A DNA stretch of 64,000 bases, from NCBI GenBank assembly GCA_033220425.1, contig CM065650.1, positions 2,108,001 to 2,172,000 of the forward strand, given 5' to 3'. Numbering within the stretch: position 1 is the first letter of the stretch; each line of letters starts with the position of its first letter. The notes under the pieces were generated by a model, which was not told where the DNA came from, did not search any database, and was given only the letters and a program-made list of their open reading frames with translations. The DNA is from Lepraria neglecta (lineage: Eukaryota > Ascomycota > Lecanoromycetes > Lecanorales > Stereocaulaceae). Positions 20,847-32,679 of the stretch are shown piece by piece. Made by a program: the position numbers and the translations under genes.

Positions 20847-23777
20847 ATGCAAAGTATACATGACGATCTTTCGATGGCTTCTCAATATACAACTTCCGTC
20901 CCATACAATGCATCGTCCCATCAACGAGCGCGACGTATACCGGATCAGGAATGGGAGATCTGGCGGCAAAAGCTGATACATCTCTATATGGAGAAAGATG
21001 CTTCGCGCAGCGAGATCATCAAAACAATGGCGAAAGAGCACAATTTTCTGATAACGTTAGTTTTCCTTTGGCCCGTAACTTACATTGCACGGACAATCTG
21101 AACACAAGCCTATTAGCATTCATTGACAATTCGTAGGGACATACAACTTAAGCATCGCTTCCATAAATGGGATATCAAGAAATACATCAACGATCATGAC
21201 ATGACAACAATGCTAGCTTTGAAGCGGAAACGCAAAGCAATTGGCGAAAACATTCATTTTCAATATAAAGGCCATGACATTGGGCAGGAACGAATTGAAC
21301 GTGCTTATAAGAGGCAGAAGAAGGTACTGCGCTCTCCAAAATGTATGTTCCAAGCACTAGAAACGTGAGCTGGAATATGTATTGACTTGTCGTATTCATT
21401 CCGTCCTACATCAAGGTCTACGTTTCAACGCATTCGAGTCCTCAATCGCTAGTGAACGTCTTCGCACCGGGCCAAGAGAACATCAACGATGCCAAAAGAG
21501 TACCAACGCCCCCCAGATCGGGCCTTGAACATCAGGCACAACAAAATTCATATCCTGTGGCTGTGGTTGGGTCCCCACATCGTGTGGATACAGCCATGAA
21601 TCTTTGCGTCCCTGAAGACGTGGCCTCAGCCGAGGCCGCAGACATTTTTCCTGATGTGAACATATCAGATGTCCCCGATATGTCGTTCATAGACTGGGTC
21701 AAGACAGGTGAGCTAGGAGACATCTTCCAGGCTTCCGAAAAGGACCTTGGCTATTACGGTACTGAAATGGCGCATACGTCGGATGAAGTCTTCATTCAGG
21801 ATGGTACTACACAGCTCTCCAGAGAAGATAGTGCTCATCTATCCGACACCTATTGGGATGCAATCATCGACTGGTCCCAGACTGCACGATCGTCAATCAG
21901 AGGATCTGGAGACATTATTGAGTCCCCGGACACTACAGCTCTAAGCCCACTTACGATTATCAGCAGAGCCGCAGACGCACCTCGAAATCCTCTCATAGAT
22001 GAGGTTAGAGAACAGGCAGACCAATTACACGGTTTGCCCTACCAAAGCGCATCGGTAATACCTCGATACCTGAACAAGATTATCTTTCAAGGCGCGAATC
22101 CTGAGGCGGTCATACCACCATTATCATTTTTGGAATCCCAAATTCTGGTCCCACAAGATTCTTCGCTCTCCGGAATTGTGTTCTCGAGCCGTTCTAGTTT
22201 TGGCGATGTTGTCAGTATTGTTGGTAGTGAGTGGCTCGAGTTCCAAATAGGAGACGTCCTTTGTGGGAGCCACGAAGAATCTCTCAAAGCTATTCGACAA
22301 CATCAAGCGGCCAGGAAGGCAACCGTATCGGGAGAACGGATCGATTCCTCAACAAAAGAGCTCTCTGAGGTTGTTGAAGCACCAGGTGCCAGAATAAGAC
22401 CGAAAGAAGCGGGCTTATCTGCATCTGACTTGCAACCAAATGTCACTAGCCACATTGTCTTCCAGACTACGACGGGTAGACTGATGGTCAATCACGGCGA
22501 AATTTCAACACCTTTCACACGCGCTCACTATGGCGTGGGGTTGCAAATGATTTCAGTCTCCTTTACCCCTAGAGCTAGGGAGCGGACAATAGGAGTATTC
22601 GTCAGATTCATCAAAGTCCCAAACGCTTCTCATGGACCCCCTATTAGACCATATATCAAGACATTCAACGTCATCCCAGAAGATTCCGAAGTATTTCAAC
22701 TCATTGCGGGCGACGATCTTCAAGGTTTGCGAGGGTTGTTTGACAGTGGGAAAGCTTCACCATTTGACGTTGACTCCCACGGATACTCTCTCCTCGCAGT
22801 AAGCTGCGTCTACCTAGACTCACGTGTGAACATACATTACTGATGGTACTAGTACGCGACATATAGCGGATGTGACATTTTTGAGCTCCTTCTGAGGTGT
22901 GGGTCTAGTACACAGGAGTGCCAGACGTTAGTATCCTATGAGAAGATGCCTATATTTCACACGGCTGACAAATAGCGGCAGTTCTTCGAGCTCACAAAAT
23001 ATTATCTCGGTCATGTGGGCCAACTTTGTAGAATGCAATGACGGCGCAAGTGGTTGGGGTCTTGGTGCAATATCTTTCTCCGATGAGACTGTAAAAGATT
23101 TCGACCACTGTATGGCCATTACGCGCATCGCCGTGAGCAGTGGTTGTGACGTTGAGGATACTCCCGACTCATATGGACCTCTCGTCAGTCCTCTATTCAG
23201 GGTAATGCACTGGTCTTTCCGAAAGGCGGACACCCTATTGCCAGTACAAGCTCTTAATTTTTTGATTACTGGCCCTTATGATTTGGAGCAGTGTAACTCC
23301 GATGGCTTGACACCATTACTCTATGCAGCCACAACGCATCAGCCGCACGTCATCAAAGGCCTCGTTCTCTTCATTTACAGGGGAGCTAAGGTCCATGAGG
23401 TGGATAGACGTGGTCGTGGGGCGTTACATTGCGCTCTGGAAGGCCCTGACCTATTTGGCGGGTGCTGGAAAAGAATCTTGACAAGTGGTGGTCGAGAGTT
23501 CCGAAAGCACGATCTCCACGAGCGGCTGTGGGCTATCAGAGACTTTTATGATACGGAGGATCAGAAGCACGCAAATGATTACTGCGACTTCAAGTATAGT
23601 TCAGCGCCGCTTACCCACCACGATGATCTAAATATGGATAGAGACGATGGTGGGATCGACGATTCAGGCGTCTGGGACAATTTTGAGGTTGAGGAAATTC
23701 TCTGCAAACATGATCGCGATTCACTTTCCTGGATACTACACCCCATACAGGTGTTGAAGGAACGAGTGAGGCTTTAG
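20847..23777 (+). CDS. Clr5-domain/ankyrin protein, copy B (C-terminus cut by a nonsense codon)
   Basis: Exons 20847-21055, 21137-21323, 21416-22798, 22853-22926 and 22976-23777 join in frame to 884 aa. An alternative start is the ATG at 20874. The exon plan matches copy A: the Clr5 segment (RIPDQEWEIWRQKLIHLY, LKHRFHKWDIKKYI) over two exons, a long variable exon, a 54-nt intron at the same place after SLL, and a short exon of 74 nt (77 nt in A). Intron 2 is the least certain: the copy A-like GTATGT donor at 21343 cannot be spliced in frame, and the model uses GTACTG at 21324 with CAAG at 21415. The ankyrin part contains PYIKTFNVIPEDSE and SPFDVDSHGYSLL. The frame stops at TAG (23775-23777), just before the last ankyrin repeat, whose coding sequence still follows in frame. 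Product either shortened or non-functional. Confidence 0.7.
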
Positions 23778-23969
23778 TTACTCACACTATTAAGAGCTGG
23801 CTGCAACCCGAACCATCTAGATGGCGATGGTCAATCACCAAGCGACTACGCCCAGCAAACTGGTCTATGGGCCCAATGGAAATGGGCTTTGCTTAGCACC
23901 GGATACGTCTACGATGCAAAAAGTAGCTGTTGGATTCAGAGGATACATGAAGCTATGTTCTCCGACTAA
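23778..23969 (+). pseudogene. Untranslated C-terminal remnant of copy B
   Basis: Same frame as the last exon of copy B, directly after its TAG. It encodes LLTLLRAGCNPNHLDGDGQS, then SDYAQQTGLWAQWKWALL, matching the copy A tail (LLLLLLEAGCDPN, SPSDYAGRDHLLPQWRWAL), and ends at TAA 23967-23969. Shows that copy B once had the full-length C-terminus. Confidence 0.75.
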
Positions 23970-25476
23970 CAGATTTTGGGAGGCACATATGGGTCTAGAA
24001 CATGAGAATCTGCAATATCGCTGTTGTGATGATCAGTCGGTACGTCTGCCGTTCATAAAAACATTGAAAATCTTGTGGTAAATCGGAATGGGCCGCGCTA
24101 TCTCCCATATCATCGTCTCTGATCTCTTTGATATAGGCTTCGAATACCCCAAACTGCGCCGTTTTTGTTGTCATGGAACCACATCCCATGATACAACCGA
24201 TCCTCGTAATAGCATGTTGTCATTGGCTGGAAGATGCGGTATTGGTCCGACTTGTCAACTCTGACCATTTCTGATCTGTCCCACCGTCCTCGACGGACCG
24301 AGTACGACCTGGTACGCGGCAGCGAGTGTTGTAGTTGTTCCGCCTATACTGGTTTGTCAGATCCACACTCTTTGTAGACTTGATAATTATCACAATTGGA
24401 ACGTTGCATTCTTCCAAAGACTTATGTCTTCCTCCCCACTCCTGATCCCCGTAGAAGCGCTTTCGCGTACAACTTGAGATGATACGGGTTGGCATTGTTC
24501 GTATACCTCGATCTGTACTTTTCAGTACTACTTAGAAGGCTTCAACTAGGAGATATATCTATATATAGCATTTACGATGGCTCCAAGTATAGTTGTGAAG
24601 CAATAATAATTCATTCCTGGACAGCTGACGATGGCAGGTTAGGAGGTCCCCGGATACTAGCATATAGTCATAGCGGACTACAGCTGTCAAGGCAAGAGGA
24701 ACTATGTACCGTTAGCCACGGGTAATCTAAGATAGAATTCATCTTGAATCCCCCGAACAGCAACAATATCTCCTATGATAACACCAGACGCACAGCGATA
24801 TAAGATTGATGAATTATGGGGTAGAAGGTGTTGTTTATTGGGTTTAATTAAAGAAGAAGAAGAAGCTCTTGATATACAGACGTCTTCAATAAAGACAGTA
24901 CTGACTAAGTATAACTAAGTAATTTCGAACACAGATCTGTATTCGCCTGGCGACACGAGCAGCAGTACCAGAGTCTATAATCAGCAGATCTCCTTAAAAA
25001 GGCGTTTGGCTGAATAATACAGAACTGCGATCTGTGCGTAAGTATCCCATCTTTGGCGGACCCAAGGGCTCGTGGCTTGGCAAGGAACATCAAAATCCTT
25101 GAAGTCCAACACCATAACCACGCAGCACTATGTGATAAATACTAGATCTTTTTGATTCAGGTCATTCAGAAACATCTAAGAAACTAGAACCGAAAGTTTT
25201 GACTAGTTTGATAAAGCGCGCACTGAGCTTTCTTGCTGTAAAAATCGCGACTAGGAGACCATCAGGCTCAGCCCCTGAAACGAGCCAAAGATGGGACAGC
25301 AACAGATAGAGGCGGAGAATCCTAACACTTGAAATTGATAGATAGTGAATCACAGGGCGATGGCATGCGATGGAAGAATGGGGCTGAAGTGAATGAACAT
25401 TCATGTAGTACGATATTGGGGCGGAGCTGCCTAGATCTCTCGCTAATGCAGACAAGTATGTCCCGTTTGAAAACTA
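23970..25476. other. Intergenic, AT-rich, possible repeat debris
   Basis: About 1.5 kb between copy B and the transposon. No gene supported. Contains an AAG-repeat (about 24849-24864) and AT-rich stretches (24490-24600, 24770-24860). No paired transposon ends could be matched in it. Confidence 0.45.
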
Positions 25477-25541
25477 CTCGTATTGCCCCCCAAACCGCCA
25501 CTCCCCCCCCCCCCAAACCGCCAGCCGCTAAGCCTAATTGG
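25477..25541. repeat. Left terminal inverted repeat of the pogo-like element
   Basis: Begins CTCGTATTGCCCCCCAAAC and contains the word CCCAAACCGCC twice, the second copy preceded by a run of C residues. The duplicated word may be a pair of transposase-binding sites. Matches 26528-26591 in reverse orientation with a few differences, mainly in the C-run length. Confidence 0.8.
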
Positions 25542-25979
25542 GAGCGCTAATAAATGATTTATCAATTCCACTATTCAATTCCATTGTATTGCATGGCTAT
25601 GTGGCCCAATTGGAGCTCTACAAGAGGCTCAGGGGCAGTGGACTAGTAGTGGAAGAGGCCCTGTTATTCAGACAAGCCATATCTCATGTGGTTGGTGCAG
25701 CATATCTATCCGAATCCTCGAATACATAACTCTGCTTGCGATATCATATTCCAATTCGAACTCGAACTCAGGCCTGAAAACGCGATTGCAATACTTTCCT
25801 CGACCTGCACCTCCTTCTTCATTAGGCATAGCGCCTATTCAAGGAGTCGCCGTGGCTTCCTGATAATTCGACCTCCCTGTATAGCCACTGGAGTGGGCGA
25901 TAGCTCTCGCATAAGGACTGGCTGCTCCGGCCTCGCTAATATATCTGATATGTTTCAGGGTCACTGGCGATGTTGTTTC

Positions 25980-26345
25980 TGTCTTTATCTATAGGCGAAA
26001 GGAATTTCGTTTTTAGATCAGGATAGCGATTAAAGAACTTCTCAGCCTAGTAATTGCCTAGGTCTTTTATATAACCTCTCTTTCGAAGTATCTACTGGGC
26101 TATAGACCGCAATTGCATAACCCTTAGTGGCCGCCCCCATTTTCCGAGTTGTATTATCCATCTGGCGATTGCGGCTTCTTCTGCTGGTGATAGCAATTAT
26201 TGCTCCTGGCTGACTTTATTCCTTGATCTGGCTCCTTTGATTCGATCTCGTAGAGTAGTCCGACTAATTCGGAACCGAGTAGCGATCTGGCAAGTCGATT
26301 CGGCTTGTAGTGTTCTAATGGTTTCGTGATAATAGTTATAGCCAA
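25980..26345 (-). pseudogene. Transposase N-terminal fragment (HTH_psq + CENP-B-type HTH)
   Basis: Minus-strand frame from about 26345 reads CQIATRFRISRTTLRDRIKG (a Psq-like helix-turn-helix), then LLSPAEEAAIARWIIQLGKW and GRPLRVMQLRSIA (CENP-B/Tc5 HTH), then KFFNRYPDLKTKFL, the order seen in pogo/Fot1 transposases. In-frame TAA and two TAG codons break it. No catalytic DDE segment follows. Confidence 0.72.
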
Positions 26346-26527
26346 CAGGATCCTTTACTCTTTCGGGAGCTCTAGAGGGCCTATCTGGAGGTCTTCTTGC
26401 TCTGGTAGATTAGATAGAAGGTCGGCAGGGTCGTCAGAGCCGTGGAGCGTTGATATAGCTATTACGGTGGCATGCAATAGGTGGAATGGAGGAGTTTGAG
26501 TATGATTTTCGACATACCATTTGATAG

Positions 26528-26591
26528 CTTGCCTAATTAGGTTTAGCGGCTGGCGGTTTGGGGGGACCGGCGGTTGGGGGGGCAATACGAG
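26528..26591. repeat. Right terminal inverted repeat of the pogo-like element
   Basis: On the minus strand begins CTCGTATTGCCCCCCCAAC, with the AAACCGCCAGCCGCTAA word shared with the left end. The outer flank is TA. Confidence 0.8.
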
Positions 26592-26610
26592 TAGACCAAA
26601 CCTCGTTAGG

Positions 26611-26631
26611 TTGGGTGCCTCCGGCACCCAA
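26611..26631. repeat. Perfect short hairpin beside the transposon
   Basis: TTGGGTGCC (26611-26619) and its exact complement GGCACCCAA (26623-26631) with a three-base loop, 18 bases outside the right transposon end. May be the relic of a nested element end or a separate palindrome. Confidence 0.6.
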
Positions 26632-26834
26632 TGGTACTCTTGGCCAACCAGCTCTACTTAGCTGCATCGCGCCCCGCCAAAGGCGAAAGTTGAATACCCG
26701 AGTCTGATATTAAGTATGCCAACTTCTCTTCGCAAAGCGCAAAAGATTTTGTTGATAGCGAGGGATATATTACCTCAATCTCACATTCTACGTCATAGGC
26801 ACCAAAACAGTCTACGTTTGCATTTTGATGGAGG

Positions 26835-29800
26835 ATGGAGACACCAAGCTGCCATCATATGGCCAGGACACCATTGCAAAGCCATGGTGCAAGGCCAATC
26901 TCTCAGGAGCAATGGGGGAGTTGGCGTAGTAAGCTTGTAACCCTCTACTTGGAGGACTGTCGGTCTCGGAAAGACATTGTTGATGCTATGAAAGACGAGC
27001 ATGGATTCATGTTAAGATAAAATGTAACTCCGCATGTCTGGTTACTTGAGACTGGTAGCGTCAAACGCCGACAAAGGTACACCTCTGATGTGTGAGCAGT
27101 GAGAAGCAAGTCAAGGACCGCTTCCAAAAGTGGGAGTGAAGAAGTATATTTGGAACCAAGGCATGACTACCATATTATCAATTAGAGAGCAGAAGCGGGC
27201 TTTGGACGAAGTTGTCACTTTCAGTTACAATGGCTATGTTGTCGAGCAAGAGCGACTGGAGCGCGTTTTCAAGCGACGAAAAGGAGGAGCATTGCCCCAC
27301 GTCTCTAGTAAGCGAAAAAGACCTGAGGCTTAAATCGTGTTGCTGCTGATGTACTCCTATAGCCTCTCCCTCACACATTGAAGTCCACATTTCGCCGCGG
27401 CAACCCCCTCATACGGTCATGATCTGTCCTCAAGTTGCCAATGAGGACTTGACCCGGGTTTCAGCGTCGCTCTTCAGCTTGCTACCCTCTCCAAGTGGTG
27501 ATCAAGCTCGAGCAATGAACTAAACAGCGAATTTAGGGAGAGAAGTGTTCTTCAACACGACGAACTTGATGGCCAGTGGTGGTAGTTCTGACCCAACGAT
27601 CAACAGTGTGCAGACTCTGGCCAGGGAAGATGTACGAAATGCGCTCTTTACTTGGCCCAACGCACTAGAGACTGAAGGAACGAGATAAAAAAGTCCTGGA
27701 CAGATGTGCAATGTTGGTAACATGCAGCATATTCGACCAGCCAGCCAGGAACTTGTCCAGCCGGACCATACTGTAGCTCGAGGCATGGAACTCCCAGAGT
27801 TCGACTGGACCGCATTTCTTAATTTCTCTCCGACATCCTCGCCATTAAATAAATCATGGAACGTAGCCTTCTAGTCCTCGGCGGGTATAGCTTCGCGGAA
27901 TTAGTCCTCTAGTCCAAGGAGTGGTCGCCAAGCTCACGAAGTCTCAAGCTCAGAACTTCGAAGAGCTTCAGACGATAGAGTGTGTTCACCCACAGCGGAC
28001 AGTGCTGTAATCAATCAGGGTATTAGCCGTATCTCTATTGATGCATTCGATCCCGAAGCGGTTGTTTCGCCGCTACAGTATTTGAAGTCAGAATTTTTCG
28101 AATCTCTGCGTCGTATAGCGACTTTAGAGCACATTATGCAGGAAAAATGCATCTATCGCGGTATCAATCAGGTAAGCCTATCTGAAATCTGGATGAGCAT
28201 GGGGACTTGACCCCTCGTGCGCCACAAGAAAGAAGAAATGGCGCGGAATCGGGTGCTCAGACAAAGGCCATCAGCCATTGCCTCACGGTTTCAGCCAAGG
28301 GCACACTCCGTATAAAACTTTGTACAGAATTAGGAATCCTCTTGCGTACTTAGCTTGTCATTCATGCCTAGATCGACCGAGCGCACGCTGGGAGTGTCTG
28401 TCATCTTCACCAAATTACCATTTCCAGAACCTCGTATCAGTCCCCATATCAAAACTTTAAATGTGATCCCGGACGGGTCACTTTTCTTTCAATGTGTGTC
28501 ACAGAACGACCTCGACGGTTTACAACAACTCTTCAGCCACAAGGAGGCTTCACCACTGGATGTCGACCCGCGTGGCTTTTCTCTGCTATCAGTAGGTCCT
28601 TAAAATCTTCGAAATCCGTGTTGAGCTGAATAAGGGATCAATATGCCATGTATGGAGGATGCTCCGACGTATTTCGAATGCTTCTGCAAGCTGGGGCGGA
28701 TACACAAAATTGCAATTTGTCAGTACTCCAAAAGGTGCTCTCTGACTAAGGTGCTGACCTCGTTGATAGTTTTGAGCATAGTGGACATTGTTTGGGGTAT
28801 ATGGAGTTCTTTTGTAGCCTATAATTCTGGCACTGAAGAAGAAACATCGCCAACCGAGAATTTGAGAGACTTTGGGCAATGCCTGAGCATGACGCAAATG
28901 GCTTTGAACCTCGGCTGCTAGATTGAAAAGTGTGCCCACATCCCAGCAAAAGCCAGCCCACTGTTTGACATGACAAACACCGCGACTCTGAGAAAGATTC
29001 AGCCTTTGGCATCGTCCCAAGCCCTCGAATATCTTATTGGGATCGGCTATGACTTGGAAAGAAGAAACGATGATGAGTTGACGCCCTTACTGTACGCAGC
29101 GACTGCATATCAGCCGCAGGTGATTAAGTGCCTCAAAACGTTGATCAGATGCGGAGCTGATAAATTCGCGTACGACAGCAAAGGCCGAAGTGTTTTGCAT
29201 TGTGCTCTTGTCGTCTCGCAAATCTTTGACGACTGGAGGACTCTGAGATTAATAACATTCGCTGTTCAGGATAGCTCAAACTATCTTTATATCCCGCATC
29301 TGATATTACACACAGAAGACATCAACCATGTACAAGACTTCGGCGGACCAATCTTCGGGATAGATCCAACTGCGCAGCAACCTTTTATGGGAGGCAGTAC
29401 TCGTCACGAAAACCCTTCGGCGGGAATGCCTGATGAGGAAGATTTCGCTGTGCCACAACTGAGTACACAAGCCAGAACACTTAATGAAGCAGGAGAGATG
29501 ATCAACTGGACTGAGGTCGGCGAGGCTCCTGGAAGTGACTTCTTGTTTGGAACTGACATTACCGGCGATGGGACTGATGAGAGTAATCCCACTAGGACTG
29601 GTTTTATAGACGATTAGACATTTGACTGTGTCACTGGCAAAAAATTTGACGGCGCTGAGCACTTCATTCGAGATCCTATCGCAGTACTGAAGGTCCGTCT
29701 AAAGTACACATTGCTTGCTTTGCTACGAGAAAATTGTGATCCTAACGTGTTGGACAAAGCAGGTGCATCACCAAGTGACTATGCTCGACGGGGTGGTCTA

Positions 29801-29866
29801 TGGCCGTATTGGAGTTGGGCTCTTGAGAAGTCTGGACACATTTATGATGCAACGAATGACCGTTGA
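26835..29866 (+). pseudogene. Clr5-domain/ankyrin gene, copy C (heavily decayed)
   Basis: Same gene plan as copies A and B but broken many times. Exon 1 from the ATG at 26835 reads RPISQEQWGSWRSKLVTLYL and ends where the other copies splice, but the donor reads AT instead of GT (27017). Exon 2 has a one-base loss near 27131 (AAGTGGG...AGTG). The variable exon has in-frame stops at 27521 and 27686, and later TAG codons. The conserved block is recognisable at 28355-28590 (RISPHIKTLNVIPDGS, SPLDVDPRGFSLLS|GTAGGT). The next acceptor is AA instead of AG (28640-28641). The last exon has stops at 28918-28920 (GC*IEK) and 29615-29617, then runs to the family C-terminus (NCDPNVLDKAGASPSDYA) at 29866. 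Both splice-site losses are G-to-A, and several stops fit C-to-T. Confidence 0.85.
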
Positions 29867-30119
29867 GTACGAATTGTTGTATCTTGATCTTAAGCATGGT
29901 TTACACTTTCTATAGGAAGCGTAGTTGTGGTCGCGAAAATGTTGCTCCAAATATCATTTTGGCCTTCTACGTCAAAACACTGCAGCAGAGCTCTAAGGGA
30001 CCAAACACAGCGACCAAAAGCGCTCTTCATGTGTCACGTTGCTTATAGAATGTAGAGGTCAGGAAAGACACAGCGAGTGCAAGCACATTGAGAGCAATCG
30101 GTCTAGCCCCGACACCCTT

Positions 30120-32100
30120 CTACTTCCAGATAGACCGGAAAGCACTGACAGCAAAAACAACAAGAGTGAGCATCCAAAAGAGCCAAGAGACCAGTGTTTT
30201 ATTGGGTCTTTCTATGATATGAACGCCCCATCCCATTGGCAATTCTGATTCCTCTTTATCCATTCTACGCTTAAGCTTCTTTGGTAGAGTGGGAAGCCAT
30301 TTTGGGCTTGGATGGGGGCATTTATTTCTCATGTGGTGGAGAAAATTATCTGCACTGATCTTCGGTGGATGACTGTACTCCCAAGACTTCTTGCTAATGG
30401 ATTCAGGCGAAGGCCAGCTGTCGGGCTTCTCGTCGATGTTAACGAGATGACGGTCTTCTTGACTAAACCGCGACATCATCAGCGTATGCTCAAATTCTCT
30501 GATGAAGACTCACGCGGACAAAGTGAATGTCAGCGGGCTCCAGGAGATATAGATTCTTGGCCCGAATGCCACGGACCGACTCATGTTTCGCTGTGATGGC
30601 GCGAAACAGTTCCCCATCAGTGACCATGCTTGTGATATCGATTCCGCCTAATCTCTTTTCCCATTTCCCATGGTTGACGCACAATTCGAAGTACTTCCTC
30701 GGCCTTCGATCCTCAGGCGAAGTGCTGCGACTACCTATGTCGACTTCAGCCGGTACGTCTGAACGCGGGATATTGTCTCTGCCTCTCATTGCTCGCGGAA
30801 GCGATCCCGAGGGATTGATATGTGCTTACCGCGGTAAGGTAGGAGCATTATGTGAGGAGTTCGCGTTAGCGTTGGAGCCGCCCAAGCTTGGGGGATATGC
30901 GTTCAGATACTCTCGGATGGCGTCCATGGATTCGTTGTCAGTGATTTCGAAGTCGCCATAGAGTAATGTTCCGGAATTCTGTCAGTAATCGAGGTTGCGT
31001 CAGTACTTATAAAATACGACCTTGCACGGACAGATAGTCCAGAGTGTATTAATGTACTTATGCACACCCATTCAACTCGTTCGTGACCAGGCGGGACTTG
31101 AGGTCGACTAAGGACTCTCAAGTAGGAAATAAGGCGTGTTAGAAGTTGCTCTATCGGATGAGATATATAGCGCGAAGAAGTGGTTCAAGGAAGCGGACTT
31201 CTCCATGGAGCCTTTGAATATCGGAACATGATCCAAGTCCATTGCGTAAAGGTACCTAACTACTAATGCAGCAGTACGACGAGCACGACTTCTTACGAAG
31301 CGAGCAGCTACCTTCTCTGAGTAGGACTCGGAGGAGCTGGCAAGATCCTTAGAAGAGTCTCGAAGAAGTCGAGCAAGATCTTGCTCGAAGTCATACCCGG
31401 CAATGAAATCGACGGCTTTCTTATACAAAGGCTCCAGGCTTGAGTCAGTTAGTAAGCACACGAACCCATTCTTCCATTGCCATGGAAATCTCCCTCGTAG
31501 ATGAGGCTGAAGAAACAGATATTTCGGACCATGCATCGTCGTCAAGGGTTGTCATAGAGCCCATATCACTCTCGCCATTTGCATACAACTCTTCCAACTG
31601 CACTAACTACACTACTTCTTGAGAACCCTCGACTTCCAACACTAATTCGTCGATGGTATTCTTTCCATGCATGGTAGTTATTGGGGGCGCGCCTAAAGAC
31701 CCTAGTCCTTCCCACTCTTGGGAGTGTCTAGGTAGCTGTGCTTGTCTTGCGCTGATACTGCCCGTTCCTTATGTAGGAGATGTTTCGGGTGTCTGAGACG
31801 GTAAGGTATTTGCAGATTCTGTCAACGGCTCAAAACTGCCAGGCATTGACTGTTGAGGCTGTAATGGTGGTGATAACAGTACAGTCTCATCCCCCGCTAG
31901 GCTGGGGCCGACGTCTGCAGAGTCATGCCCATCGTCGGGTCCAATTCTTGCCTCTTCATCCTCTATCTCTTCTATCGTCCTTCCGCTACCAGAGCCCTCT
32001 AAGCGGATGCCTTCTTGCAAATGTCTTTTAGCCCATGGTCTGAGCCAGTTACGCTCACGCTGCAAAGATGCCTTCTGGGTTTTGTTGGATGTTTTCAACT
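30120..32100 (-). pseudogene. Decayed fungal-specific gene with C-terminal membrane anchor
   Basis: Minus-strand pieces in order: a hydrophilic region to 31769 (ending in a stop), a continuation in the same frame with TAG inside EVV*LVQLEEL, a 1-base frame change near 31435, then TDSSLEPLYKKAVDFIAGYD...KVAARFVRSRARRTAALVVRY. Further on: KYFELCVNHGKWEKRLGGID, GELFRAI, VRGIRAKNLYLLEPADIHFV. After another break the C-terminus follows (FLHHMRNKCPHPSPKWLP, LPKKLKRRMDKEESELPMGW) with a terminal hydrophobic helix (TLVSWLFWMLTLVVFAVSAF). This block order recalls a widespread but uncharacterised Pezizomycotina family; I cannot name its function. Stops at PT*GTG and VV*LVQ fit CAA/CAG changed by C-to-T. 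Confidence 0.6.
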
Positions 32101-32134
32101 TGATCTTACGATACGAGACCGCGAATATAACTTA

Positions 32135-32679
32135 CCCCTCGGTTTGGTACCTAAGCTGGAGCTCCGATTCGGTGGAAGACCCCGAACCAACGAACGGTCC
32201 GGAGGACAATTATGGAATGCCAATAACATTGGCAAGGATGATAGGGATTGATGCAGATGCGGACATCGCGCTGCGACTTCGTCTTCAGAAAACACCGTCA
32301 TAAAATGTCCGATACCCAGTCAGAAGATAAACATCTTGACAGTCCTTGAGGCTTCTCAGCAACCAGGCGCGGGCTTACTCAATGGCGCCGAGCTCTTCAA
32401 ACCATGCACTCGCATTCATAAGCTGGTAGACTTGGCATTCAACGGACTGCATTTGAAAGGTGTCGCTAAGATCCGTGCTTGAATGGCTTGAGAACATCCG
32501 CCGTAGAAGGTTTCGCTCAATTTTACTAGGCGAGGCCGTCATTGTTTCTGTGTCCCTGCCAAAGCCTCTGGAAAGTAGAAGTCTGCTGTTGGTTCACGAT
32601 AGTCTCTGATAATAGTACTAAGCTGCAGCGCTTTCTTGGGAAAGGGAGAGTCGAGAACTAGGTATTGCTGATCCTCCAT
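32135..32679 (-). pseudogene. Decayed fungal-specific gene, N-terminal piece
   Basis: ATG at 32679 starts MEDQQYLVLDSPFPKKALQL, continuing to a frame break near 32540. The next frame carries MQSVECQVYQLMNASAWFEE, an in-frame TAA (E*ARAWL), then LLRSLKDCQDVYLLTGYRTF, followed by a good GTAAGT donor near 32134. The DSPFPK start and the VYLLTGYRT strand recall a common uncharacterised fungal protein family. The piece may be the first half of the gene continuing at 32100-30120, or a separate neighbour. Confidence 0.5.

Larger units (their letters stand above)
25477..26591 (-). mobile_element. Decayed pogo/Fot1-like DNA transposon (Tc1/mariner superfamily), 1,115 bp
   Basis: Both ends carry about 64-bp inverted repeats starting CTCGTATTGCCCCCC, flanked on each side by TA (25475-25476 and 26592-26593), the target duplication of this superfamily. 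The minus strand inside encodes the N-terminal DNA-binding part of a pogo/Fot1-type transposase, with three in-frame stops. At 1.1 kb it is too short for a complete transposase gene (about 1.6 kb), and no DDE catalytic motif was seen, so it is an internally deleted, non-autonomous copy. It sits about 240 bases 5' of copy C. Confidence 0.75.

Noticed and set aside
24820-24960. Solo LTR starting TGTTG and ending AACACA
   Set aside because: No matching target-site duplication and no second copy in the window.
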